From: Bog-532 sp963742875
GTDB taxonomy: Bacteria; Actinomycetota; Actinomycetes; Streptosporangiales; Streptosporangiaceae
NCBI GenBank assembly: GCA_963742875.1
Contig: CAVUNO010000020.1
Span: forward strand, 28,375 to 92,374
Direction: 5' to 3'
DNA length: 64,000 nucleotides
Shown here: one piece after another, positions 44,777-53,785 of the stretch
Numbering within the stretch: position 1 is the stretch's first letter
Layout: every line of letters starts with the position of its first letter
Notes under the pieces: model-generated
What the model was told of the DNA's origin: nothing
Databases searched by the model: none
Seen by the model: the letters and a program-made list of their open reading frames with translations, nothing else
Translations under genes and position numbers: made by a program

Positions 44777-46022
44777 TTAAGCACCAATGGTCTCAATTGT
44801 CACGCCAGTTTCAGCATTGGTGCCGGGCTTTTGCGCTGCCTTCTGGCAGGCGGCGAGTATTTCCGGGCCCATGTACCGGCGTGCCTCGGTCCATTCGTCG
44901 TTCTGCTCGGCAAGAACGGCGCCGACGAGGCGGATGATGGCGTCGCGGCCGGGGAAGATGCCGACCACGTCGGTCCGCCTGCGTACTTCCTTGTTCAGGC
45001 GCTCCTGGGGGTTATTGCTCCAGATCTGGCGCCAGACCTCGCGGGGGAAGGCGGCAAAGGCCAGGATGTCCTCGCGGGCCTCGTCCAGGTGCGCGGCGGC
45101 GGCCGGGAACTTCGCCTCGAGGGCGGTGACGACCTGGGCGTGCTGGGCGCGGACCGAGGCGGCATCGGGCTGCTCGAACATGGTGCGCACCAGGGTGGAG
45201 ACCCACGGCTGGGCGGACTTGGGCACCTTGGTGAGCAGGTTGCGATGGTAGTGCGTCCGGCAGCGCTGCCATGCCGCGCCGGGCAGCACGCTGGCGATCG
45301 CGTCGCGCAGGCCCTGATGGCAGTCGCTGGTGACCAGGGCCACCCCGGACAGGCCGCGGGCGACCAGGCCGCGCAGGAACGCCAGCCACCCGGCGCCATC
45401 CTCGGAGGAGGCGACGTCGATGCCGAGGATCTCCCGCTTCCCGCCGGCGTTGACGCCGGTGGCGATCAGCGCGTGCACGTTCACCGTCCGGCCGCCCTCA
45501 CGGACCTTCTGGGTCAGCGCGTCGATCCACAGGAACGTGTACGGGCCAGGCGTCCAGCGGCCGGGACCGGAAACCCTCCACCATCTCGTCCAGTTCCCCG
45601 GCCATCAGGCTGACCTGCGACTTCGACAGGCCCGTCACCCCCAGCGAGGCGGCGAGCTTCTCCACCCGCCGGGTGGACACCCCCAGCAGGTAGCTGGTCG
45701 CCACCACGCTGGCGAGCGCCCGCTCGGCGCGGCGCCGGTGTTCCAGGAAGGCCGGGAAGTACGAGCCCTCGCGCAGCTTCGGGATCGCCAGCTCCACCGT
45801 CCCGGCCCGGGTGTCCCACTCCCGCCGCCGGTACCCGTTACGGGAGTTCACCCGCCCGGGCGTCACCTCGCCGTACCCGGCGTTGCACCGGAGCTCCACC
45901 TCGGCGTCCATCATCCGCTGCGCGAACCCCTTTATCATCTCCCGCAGGAAGTCCGGGCTCGCCGATTCCAGGGTCTCCTCGAACCGCGCACCCGGAACCG
46001 GCACAATGTCACGTGCGGCCAC
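44777..46022 (-). pseudogene. IS256-family transposase, one frame break
   Basis: GTG 46022 follows AAGGAG at a proper distance. The first frame has FLREMIKGFAQRMMDAEVEL, the DNA-binding part ASLGVTGLSKSQVSLMAGEL, and ends near DAWPVHVPVD. One base less at 45551-45556 would give GPYTFLWIDALTQKVREGG with the first catalytic Asp. The second frame continues ILGIDVASSEDGAGW, VTSDCHQGLRDA (second Asp) and SNNPQERLNKEVRRR (the catalytic Glu). All DDE residues are present over two frames, so only the frame break prevents activity. Confidence 0.88.
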
Positions 46023-46064
46023 TTCGTTCTCCTTCGTCTCGTCGTGAGCACTTCGAAGGATCAC

Positions 46065-46520
46065 GAGGTGGCCGTCTTAGTTCACGCCGACACCAGCGTA
46101 AGAAGAAGTTGTCAAGCGGTACGAGGCGAGTCTTGCGCTGATGGTGGTGACGGTTCGCGGCCTGGGGGTTCTTACTACGGGTGACGCTAGTGTCGCGTAC
46201 GCGTGGTACGGGAGCGCGGGTGAGCGCATGACGAAGTCCGGCAGCGGCATGATGATCGCCGTGCCGCGGTTGCGGGGCCGCCCGTCACCTGGGTCTTCTC
46301 GCTCTACGTAGTGCAAGCGGGCTCGGCCTGCCCGCGGCAAGGCGGGCATGCCTGCTCCTACAGCGTTCAACCGGGCTGGTGAGAAGCTCCAGGCGACCGG
46401 GGGAGAGCTGCCCAGGGTGTCGGACGGGGCTGGTCCCCGACGCCGGGACGGGCTCGCTCTCCCCCTCGTCAGGAGGAAGGTCTTCAGGGCGCCGATGCTG
46501 GATCGAGGCGGTATCGCTGG
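46065..46520. other. Non-coding segment inside the nested IS region
   Basis: This 456-bp stretch lies between the IS256 transposase start and the end of the IS110 transposase. It includes the IS256 leader next to 46065 and the downstream flank of the IS110 element. It has no convincing frame. The join between the two elements should be in here. Confidence 0.5.
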
Positions 46521-47918
46521 TCAGGCAGCCTCCGCCGGGCGGGGGGCGTGCTGGGTGGCGGTCTGGCCGGCGGCGACGGCAGCATCCCAGCTGGTGCCGT
46601 GGACGACCATGGAGTAGATCCAGCGCAGCAGCGAGGCGGCGCAGGCGACGCGGGCCTTGGCGCGCCGCGCCCGGGCCGCGGCGGCCGCCGCGCTCGCCTG
46701 CCGGGTGCCGGCGGCGGCGTGCTCTGCGGGGTCGCCGGCGACCTGGGTCATCGCCTGGTACTTGGCGGCCATCACGGGGTTGAACTGGAGCATCGGCCAG
46801 ACCATGCGCCACACGGCCAGCCGCAGTCCCGGCCGTCCCCGGCGGGAGATGTGCGCCTCGCCGAGGAAGGTGCCGGAGGCGTTGTCAGAGGGGGACAGCC
46901 CGGCGTGCTTGACCAGCGAGGATGAGCTGTCGTAGCGGCGCGGGTCACCGGTCTCGGCCAGGATCGCCGCCGCGCCGACGGCGGTCAGGGCGGGGATGCC
47001 CGCCAGGCGGGACAGGCCGAGCTCGTCCAGCACGGCCACCATGTCAGCCTCCACGGCGCGCAGCTGGGCGCGGGTGCGCTGCAGGTCGCCCAGCTCGTCA
47101 GCGACCCGGCGCAGCAGCCCGCGCCGGGACCAGGCGACGACCCCCTCGGTAGCGGTCAGCGCGGCGAAGATCCGGCGGCAGATCGGGCCCCAGGCCTTGC
47201 AGGCGCCCCAGTCGCCGGCCGCGCCGCGGACCAGGGCGGTGAACGCCTCCTCGCCCATCCCGGCCAGCCTGCCCGGCTGCCCGCCGCACCGCTGCGTCAC
47301 CACCTGCACCGCCGCCAGCCAGGTCCGGGACAGCAGCGGCTGAGCGCACGTCTCCATCACGGTCGGCCACGCGACGGACAAGAAGTCCCCGATCCGGTGC
47401 GCCGACGCGGTTGCCGCGGTGACCAGCTGCGCGCGGCGCCGGCCCAGCTGCCGCAGGTGCGCCCACGTCTCATCGAGCTCTTCGGGGATATAACAGTGCA
47501 GCTCGACCGCCAGCCGGGCGATCATCACGCAATCAGACTCATCGGTCTTGTGTGTCGTATAGTCCTGTTGCTCCCGGGCGATATGGGACATCAGCGGCTG
47601 GACGCACACCAGCGGCAGGCCCCGCTCCGCGCACAGCCGCTGCACCTGCATCCAGCGCGGCCCGGTCGGCTCGCACGCCACCGTCACCTGCGCGAACCCC
47701 TTCGCCCGCGCCTGCCCAGCCACCCAGTCCAGTGCCTCACCAAGCCGGAACGCCTTCACCCGGACCGTCTTCCGCGCCAGCACCCGCACATCGTGATCGA
47801 TCACCGCGAGCGCCTGCTTATCCTCGGCCAGATCGATCCCGATCACCGCGCCGTCACGCGGCAGCAGCCCCCGCAGCCGCTCCCGCCGCGCATTCCGCTT
47901 CCGGTCTCCCCGCGTCAT
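46521..47918 (-). CDS. IS110-family transposase (DEDD recombinase)
   Basis: Intact 465-residue protein when started at ATG 47918 (MTRGDRKRNARRER). The RuvC-like N-terminal domain shows VIGIDLAEDKQALAVID (first Asp), VACEPTGPRWMQ (Glu) and HKTDESDCVMIARL (two Asp), the DEDD set. The C-terminal domain has IPALTAVGAAAILAETGD then SLVKHAGLSPSDNASGTFLG, with the conserved serine used for strand transfer in IS110 enzymes. Members are guided by a structured RNA from the element's non-coding end. This one seems complete. Confidence 0.93.
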   Translation of the reverse strand: MTRGDRKRNARRERLRGLLPRDGAVIGIDLAEDKQALAVIDHDVRVLARKTVRVKAFRLGEALDWVAGQARAKGFAQVTVACEPTGPRWMQVQRLCAERGLPLVCVQPLMSHIAREQQDYTTHKTDESDCVMIARLAVELHCYIPEELDETWAHLRQLGRRRAQLVTAATASAHRIGDFLSVAWPTVMETCAQPLLSRTWLAAVQVVTQRCGGQPGRLAGMGEEAFTALVRGAAGDWGACKAWGPICRRIFAALTATEGVVAWSRRGLLRRVADELGDLQRTRAQLRAVEADMVAVLDELGLSRLAGIPALTAVGAAAILAETGDPRRYDSSSSLVKHAGLSPSDNASGTFLGEAHISRRGRPGLRLAVWRMVWPMLQFNPVMAAKYQAMTQVAGDPAEHAAAGTRQASAAAAAARARRAKARVACAASLLRWIYSMVVHGTSWDAAVAAGQTATQHAPRPAEAA

Positions 47919-47944
47919 GCCGCTGCCGCTACCCTTACCCACAG

Positions 47945-48005
47945 AACGTCCTCCTCGCTGCGTTTGGGACACCAAGCCCCTACCACCGCACCAGGAGGAC
48001 GTTCC
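47945..48005. ncRNA. IS110 leader with 12-bp inverted repeat, candidate bridge-RNA region
   Basis: GAACGTCCTCCT at 47945-47956 and AGGAGGACGTTC at 47994-48005 are perfect 12-bp arms with a 37-base loop, directly upstream of the IS110 transposase start. IS110-group elements encode a bridge RNA in the non-coding left end next to the transposase. Position and stem fit; the target and donor loops cannot be confirmed by eye. Confidence 0.4.
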
Positions 48006-48129
48006 TGTCTCAACCACATCCCTGCTCGACAACGGCCTCTAGCGCGTTGTCCTATTACTACGCCGGGCATCGGACGAAACAGTCACAGCCGGATCAGCTA
48101 CCCCATACACCACTCCAGTGGACGTGAAC

Positions 48130-48137
48130 GCAATGAC
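48130..48137. repeat. Target-site duplication, right copy (8 bp)
   Basis: GCAATGAC, exact copy of 44715-44722, at the junction with the kinase/NB-ARC part of the split gene. Confidence 0.9.
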
Positions 48138-49906
48138 CGGACGGCCCCGCGAGGCAACAGCCGGTCGGCCTGCTCAACGGAGAGAGTCCACGTGACCGAG
48201 GCAGCAGACCGCGATGCGCCAGTCGTCTCCGCCAGATGCTCACGCCTGTGCAGGAAATAACCCCGGTAGTCCTGGCACGAAAGTCCCGACATTGCGATCA
48301 CCGCTCTGGCCTGGGCGAGCGCAAGCGGCTCACAGCCAACAGCTTCGACGAGGTCGATCGCTCCGAGGCGCTGGTCAGGATTGGCTGTCAGACCGCCCCT
48401 CAGAAAACTAAGGGCTTCGCGAGGGCTGAAAACCCCGACAGGCAGGACACGCGCCCGGCGCTCGCTCGCGAGAGCCGCGGAATCCGCGGAATCCGCGGTC
48501 GTGATCAGAACCCTGCCTGCCGGCCCCTCTGGCCACAGCTTCGCCAAATCCGCCGCGTCCGACTGATCCTCGAGCACCATGAGCCATGGCCGACTGGTCT
48601 CGCCGAGCCAACTGACGAAGCGTGCGGCGATCGACTCGGCATCACCCCCGGGATCGATGCCCATCGTTACCACCGCCGCCTCCACGTAGCCAGACAGCAC
48701 GGAGGCGCGGCTCGTGGCCGTAATCCAGACCAGCAAGTCCACCCCACGCGATTGCCACAACGACTTCGCGAAAGCCACCGCAAGCTGGGTCTTACCGCAC
48801 GACCCCAGCCAATCCTGCGGACCCTCCACAGCTCCCCGGGCAGGCGCCAGCGCCACAGCAGCACCCGGATTGAGCGCCGCCCCAAGGTCTGGCGCACTCG
48901 CCGGTCTCGGGATGAAGCCGTCAGCAAGCGGGGGCACGGCGCCCGACAATAACGGCCACCCCACCTGAGCGCCTCGCGACCCAACAGGTCCGGCCGGTAT
49001 TCCACGCCGAAGGGGCGGGCTTCCCGTGTCGGCGGCAGCGGGGAAGTCCGGGCTGGCCACTCTCTCGGTACCGGAGGCGGCGGTCGAAGGGGTCTGACCC
49101 CTAGGCCGGTATCTGTTTGAATGGCGGGTGTCCGGCGTTATTACCTGCTGATGGCGGCGACCTGCGACCTCAGCGAGGGCGGCAGCGGCCGGTAGGCCGT
49201 CTTCCGATGTGGCGGGGTCGGTAGGCCAGGCAGTTTCGGCGGGAGGGTGATGCGCCTGCGCGACGACACCTGGACCGGAGTCATATGGCGCGAGGCCGAA
49301 AGTACTGCGTAATGCATCAGCGAACTCCTGGCAGCTGGCGTAACGGTCCCCGGCGGTCTTGGCTAGCGCTCGCGCCAAGACGCCGTTGACCGCAGGCGGA
49401 AGGCCAGGCCGCTGGGACGTCAGGAGCGGCGGCGGCTCCGACACGTGCGCCCACATCACCGCCGCGGCATGCCCGCGCGGGAACGGCGGCGTGCCGCTGA
49501 GCAATTCGAACGCCGCGCACGCCAGCGAGTACTCATCAGCTCGCCCGTCCACTGGCCCGCCCTGGATCTGCTCTGGGGCCGAATAGTTCAGAGTTCCCAG
49601 GAACTGCCCTGACCCGGTCAGTCCGAGTGAGGATTGCGCGCCCTTGCTCAGCCCGAAATCCGATAGATACACGTGATCGGGTCGACCCGGCCGTCTGTCC
49701 ACCAGCATGTTCGCCGGTTTGACATCGCGGTGCACCAAGCCGGCCGCGTGTGCGGCGTCCAACGCTGACGCCACCGCGGAGATGATCGCCGCCGCGCGGC
49801 TCGGAGAAAGCGGCCCTTCACGGTGTATCACGGTCCGCACGTCCCCGCCGCGGACGTAGCGCATCGCGATGAACAGCACGCCATTCGCCTCGCCGGCCTC
49901 ATGCAC
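48130..49906 (-). pseudogene. Ser/Thr kinase - NB-ARC signalling protein, N-terminal part (split by IS, 5' end missing)
   Basis: The kinase C-lobe is clear: HRDVKPANMLVDRRPGR (catalytic loop), YLSDFGLSKGAQSSLGLTG (DFG), TLNYSAPEQIQGGPVDGRAD. A Pro-rich linker follows, then an NB-ARC ATPase with GSCGKTQLAVAFAKSLW (Walker A) and PWLMVLEDQSDAADL (Walker B). The frame continues upstream of 49906 to about 49995 with AFRQRFIRESRAAAAVDDPH, but the glycine loop and the ATP-binding Lys of the N-lobe are not found. The gene was therefore damaged at both ends: 5' loss and IS insertion at 48130. Its TPR part is at 43399-44722. Confidence 0.85.
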
Positions 49907-50229
49907 CGGGATGATGTGCGGGTCATCGACGGCTGCGGCTGCCCGCGACTCCCGGATGAACCGCTGCCGGAACGCCTCAGCCTCGGACCAGCCCGGCCAC
50001 CCGCATCGTCTCCCGCAGCAGGACAGACCCTGCCTGGGACACCAGTCCTTTCCCGTCAGATGACACGGCGACCCTGGCAGTACGTGCGTTATTCTTCATC
50101 CGGAAAGTGCCTTCGGCTGGTGACGGACAGGACCCTAAACGAGCCCTATTCTCCCAGGTCAAAGGCACTTTTTTCATGCAAACAACGGCTGCTGGTAATT
50201 CCAGGCGAAAGCCCGAGGATAGCCAGCGG

Positions 50230-50737
50230 CTAGCTAACTGCGGTGAGCACACCGTCATTCACAGTGAATGTGGCTGTGGCGTTACTCGATGAGCCGTCAT
50301 AGCGATCCTGTTGCAGCGAGACCGTCACTTGGTCGCCGGATTCACTTATCTTCGTTGGGTACTCGGCACTGATGTCACTGCGGTCTGCGACCCCACTGGC
50401 TGTAGTTGCCCATGGACGCCTGTTCACCAGAACTAAGCAGGCCCCAGGCGTACGGCAGACTGGTCTGCCCACCCATCGCGTTGAAGTAAGCCGACACCAC
50501 CGCGAACGGGTCAGGCTGAGCTGGAGGCGGGGCAGGTACATAAACCGGCTTGGGCGTATGTGCGTGCTGCTTGGGCACAACCACCCGCGAAGACGAAGGA
50601 TTTACGACGATGTTGTTGGTGATCTTGACTTTGACTGGAGGCGGCGCTGCTGGAGTCACAGATACGGCTTGTGAACACGCGGCCAAGCCCAGTCCAAGCG
50701 CAATTGCCGGGATGACGGCGAGCTTGGCGAGTTTCAT
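50230..50737 (-). CDS. Secreted lipoprotein of a paralogous trio, one frame break
   Basis: ATG 50737 gives a lipoprotein signal, KLAKLAVIPAIALGLGLAAC, with lipobox LAAC, then a Pro/Val-rich linker (PKPVYVPAPPPAQ) and the domain PFAVVSAYFNAMGGQTSLPY. Near 50392 (GGGG) the frame shifts to ADRSDISAEYPTKISESGDQ and NATATFTVNDGVLTAVS, which aligns with the end of the next lipoprotein. Both halves are thus real. It is anchored outside the membrane; function is unknown. It shares linker style and leader with the next two genes. Confidence 0.75.
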
Positions 50738-50805
50738 TTTGCGCTTCCCCCTATTTAACGATTCTGTCTGAATCGCTCTCCGCAATGCCCCGGAGGGCAT
50801 CGCGG

Positions 50806-51358
50806 TCAGTTCTCGTATGAGGTGGACGAGGTGATAATATCGCTGTCCACGGTGAAGGTAGCGGTGTACGGTACGGATGTGCCGTAGGTACCGTTGTGCA
50901 GGTCAAACGTGAAAGTCACAGTGTCACCGGACTCACTCACCTCGTTGACGTTTCTGAATGATGTCGGGTCCGCCCAGGCAACAAAGGTGTTGTAGTTGCT
51001 GTTCCACCCTGCCTGCACGGACGGGCCGAGGAGATTCCACGCAGCCGAGTTGCCGCCTGGAGTGTTGACGTCATTGGTGTACGCGACTGCAACGCTCCAC
51101 GGGTCAGACTGTGCAGCGGGAGCGGCGGGAGCCTGCACGGGCACGTACACGGTCCTGGCCGGGGCGGGTGCTGGATTGTTGTTGTTATTGATGATGACCT
51201 TGGGCGCAGGCGCTGCTGCGGCCGGAGTCGTAGCTGCGGGTGTAGTAGCCGCAGGCTTAACCGGTGCGGGCTGGACAACCGTGGTGCCGCATGCGGCCAA
51301 ACCAATTCCTGCGGCTAGTGCGATGGCCGGGATTGCGGCGAACCTATTTGAGTTTCAT
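50806..51358 (-). CDS. Secreted lipoprotein of a paralogous trio, early frame break
   Basis: ATG 51358 reads M-K-L-K then a TAG; one base less at 51345-51346 gives RFAAIPAIALAAGIGLAACG, a lipoprotein signal. The body continues intact: a Thr/Ala/Pro-rich linker, VIINNNNNPAPAPARTVYVP, then the domain DPWSVAVAYTNDVNTPGGNS, AAWNLLGPSVQAGWNSNYNT and SESGDTVTFTFDLHNGTYGT. It is a clear paralogue of the gene at 50230. It may be a nuclear transport factor 2-like or similar small beta domain, but this is a guess. Confidence 0.75.
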
Positions 51359-51428
51359 TGTCTTGCCTTCCCCCAACGATTCTTCTGAACTTTCCGCAAT
51401 GCCCGTTTCGAGGCGCGATAGCCAGCGA

Positions 51429-51896
51429 TCAGGTGATGAACTGAACGGAGGCGTTGTTACCCCCGGTGCACGTCACTACGTCCTGATAAGTACCAGGGCC
51501 ATTGCAGTACATGGTGTAGTTCTGCCCGGTGACGGGACTGTATGCGTAGTCCGCACCATAGCCCGTGTAATTAGCCGCGACATTCTGCGCGAACGCACAG
51601 CTCGTGTTGGGCCCCGCGTACACACCGCCACCGCAGTTGGTTCCTGAGAGCGGCTGCGAGGGCGCAGGCGGTGCGCGCGGGGCGACATACACGGTCTTGG
51701 CCGGTGCAGGCACAACAAGCACGGGGGCCGGTGCTGCTGTAGTAGGTGCTGGCGTAGTGGGTGCTGGTGCTGCGGTGACCGTGTGCGTCACGGCCGGTGC
51801 TGCGGCAGGGGCCTTGACCGAGCCACATGCAGCGAGGCCGAGGCCTGCAGTGATAGCGATGGCTGGTACTGCGATGAACTTCTTGCTGAGTTTCAT
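51429..51896 (-). CDS. Secreted lipoprotein of a paralogous trio
   Basis: An intact 155-residue protein from ATG 51896. Signal MKLSKKFIAVPAIAITAGLG, lipobox LAAC, then an Ala/Pro/Thr linker (VTAAPAPTTPAPTTAAPAPV) and VYVAPRAPPAPSQPLSG, closely similar to the two neighbours. The C-terminal domain differs: NCGGGVYAGPNTSCAFAQNV, AANYTGYGADYAYSPVTGQN and YTMYCNGPGTYQDVVTCTGG, with four or more cysteines likely in disulfides. This resembles short mycobacterial and actinobacterial secreted domains seen at the end of Ser/Thr kinases. It lies upstream of the two others on the same strand. Confidence 0.85.
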   Translation of the reverse strand: MKLSKKFIAVPAIAITAGLGLAACGSVKAPAAAPAVTHTVTAAPAPTTPAPTTAAPAPVLVVPAPAKTVYVAPRAPPAPSQPLSGTNCGGGVYAGPNTSCAFAQNVAANYTGYGADYAYSPVTGQNYTMYCNGPGTYQDVVTCTGGNNASVQFIT

Positions 51897-52095
51897 TGTC
51901 TTGCCTTCCCCCAGTGCAGAAAAGCCTTATTTCACTCTCTGTTAACATAAGAATACGCAGCGTGCATCATGGTGCATAGAGCCAAACGTCACCCAACGTG
52001 ACACTTATCGGACACTTTGCAACCAATCGTCTCCCGAGCGCCGGACGGCCCGGGGGATTCTCTCGGCTCCCCCCAGCCTCCTGGTGTGGCAGTCT

Positions 52096-52395
52096 CCCGT
52101 CACCGGGGATTTAGCTGGGCTGGTGGTAGGCCCTTGGGCGGGCTGGCCGGTGGCTACGGGGGATGGGTGGGAGCCTTACCGGCTGCTCGGCGGCGATGGC
52201 GTGTGCGCTGAGGTGGCCAGGGCGTATTTCCGTCATCTCCCAGGCGGCCGGGCCGGTCAGAGACGGCTGCCCGGCACCTATGGGATGAATCTGCGGCGCT
52301 GGTTCCGGGCCCTGCAGCGTTCCGACCTGGACCAGGCCAGGCTCGATGGCCTGCGCATCATGGCCTGGCCTGTGCCCGGAATACCCATACATGCC
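52096..52395 (+). pseudogene. Site-specific integrase, N-terminal scrap
   Basis: DGWEPYRLLGGDGVCAEVAR, AYFRHLPGGRAGQRRLPGTY and GMNLRRWFRALQ have the pattern of the core-binding domain of tyrosine recombinases (YGMDLLRWFRFL in many actinobacterial integrases). The catalytic domain is absent; an unrelated regulator fragment follows in another frame. Confidence 0.5.
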
Positions 52396-52714
52396 CGCCG
52401 ACCAGCTCGTGACCGAAGGCCGGGCCAGGTTGCGCCGGATCACCACGCTTTAGGGTCAGCGCGTCACCCTCAAACAGCACCGCGAAATCCTGGTCCAGGC
52501 CGGATGGGTGGCCCTGCTGGTGGGGTATGCGGAGTACGACACCGGCAACCGGCACGCCGCGGAAACGACCCGCGAGGCGGCGCTGCCGCTCGGCACCGGA
52601 GCCGGCCACGGCCAGATCATCGCCTGGGCCCACGAGATGCGCGCCTGGATCAACCGGACGACCGGTGACTACCACGGCGTGGTCGCGGCGGCCCGGGGCC
52701 GGCCGAGTCCGTAG
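52391..52714 (+). pseudogene. XRE-family regulator, C-terminal (TPR-like) remnant with internal stop
   Basis: From ATG 52391 the frame reads PADQLVTEGRARLRRITTL and stops at a TAG near 52452, then continues in the same frame as VTLKQHREILVQAGWVALLV, GYAEYDTGNRHAAETTREAA and AWAHEMRAWINRTTGDYHGV. The latter pattern is the helical repeat region of actinobacterial XRE regulators. The helix-turn-helix is missing. Confidence 0.5.
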
Positions 52715-53092
52715 TGATCCAAGGCTGGCGCTAGCAGACGCGCTACGAAGCTCCCGCCCATAGCCTCGCGGCTGCCGAGGCCGCTGAACCGGCGTCGGCG
52801 AGTAGAGAAAGACACGTGACAGCGCTGTCTCGTGCGGCTCTATGGCCCATACCTTCGCCCTCGTCAGACGGTCGAAGGTAGACGATTAGCGACCGCGTAG
52901 GTACGATAAGTCACAGGCCGTATCGGCTTCGGGGGCACGAATGGGCGGCACGCGCGCGATTCGGGCCGAAATCGAGCTAGAGCTGTCCAGTGACAACACT
53001 CGCCTGGCTGGGCATCGCTGATGGCTGGCGGCCGCTGCCGCGCTACGGCCCAGGGAACGGGTGTTGCCGCGCGCTGCGGGCCGGTCCGGCGC
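52715..53092. other. No gene recognised
   Basis: A 378-bp gap. No supported gene; the second half may hold the promoter of the serine hydrolase. The hydrolase frame is open from 53021. Confidence 0.4.
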
Positions 53093-53785
53093 ATGCTCCC
53101 GGCAGCGGCGCTAGCGTGCGCGCTGGCCGGAGCCGCTGGGTGCACGGACGGCCAGACGAGCGCTGCCCACGGCATGACACCGCGGCCGAGCCGGGTTACG
53201 GCGGCCTTGACCACACCCAGCGCACCCATCACACCCAGCGCACCCACCGCACCCAGCACATCCGCGCCGCCTGCCACGATGCCCGCGCGACCGTCTCCCC
53301 CACCGCGGCGCCGACCGCACCCGGATCCGTTCGGTGCGGCTGCAGCGTCGTATCTCACGACCCGGACGAGCACTGTTTCGGCCGCAGTCTATGATCTTGA
53401 CACGCGCCGGGCCTGGACCGTCGGGCAGGGGAACCCGCAGGCGGAAGCGAGCATCGTCAAGCTAGATATTCTTGAGACACTCTTCGCGCAGCGCCGTCAC
53501 GGTCGCGGGCTATCGGAGGAGGACCGGTCGCTCGCGCGCGGCATGATCGAAGACAGTGACAACACCGATGCCACGGACCTCTGGAATGCCGTCGGTGGCG
53601 CCAGCGGGATCCGCTCGTTCAATGCGGCCGTCGGCTTGGCGGACACCTCGCCGTCCCGCTGTGTGCAGTGCCCGGGGTTTCCATGGCCCGGCTGGGGCCT
53701 CACGATGACAATCCCCGCCGACCAAATTGCCTTGCTGCGCGACGTCGCCGAGCAAAGCCCGCTTCTCACTGACGCCGAGCGCGGC
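53093..53785 (+). pseudogene. Beta-lactamase-fold serine hydrolase, N-terminal part (split by IS256)
   Basis: ATG 53093 gives a lipoprotein-like signal, MLPAAALACALAGAAGC, then a long Thr/Pro/Ser linker. The class A fold starts at AASYLTTRTSTVSAAVYDLD. The nucleophile motif SIVK (EASIVKLDILETL) and the second motif SDN (IEDSDNTDATDLW) are present. The frame meets the insertion at 53786, after DAERG. With the C-terminal piece at 55223-55492 and one 8-bp duplication removed, DAERG joins YALQLM exactly. Such proteins are secreted hydrolases; a real beta-lactamase is possible but not shown. Confidence 0.85.
53778..53785. repeat. Target-site duplication, left copy (8 bp)
   Basis: AGCGCGGC precedes the IS256-family terminus and is repeated at 55215-55222. 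Confidence 0.9.

Larger units (their letters stand above)
44723..48129 (-). mobile_element. IS256-family element carrying a nested IS110-family element
   Basis: Outer ends: GGCCACGTCCAAGGAGATGG at 44723 and, reading inward from 48129, GTTCACGTCCACTGGAGTGG; both continue with TGTATG, giving imperfect terminal repeats of about 30 bp. The flanking GCAATGAC duplication and exact repair of the host gene prove these ends. At 3,407 bp it is far longer than a simple IS256 element (about 1.4 kb). The excess is an IS110-family transposase with its flanks, inserted between the IS256 right end and its transposase start. The exact inner IS110 borders cannot be fixed by eye. Confidence 0.88.
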
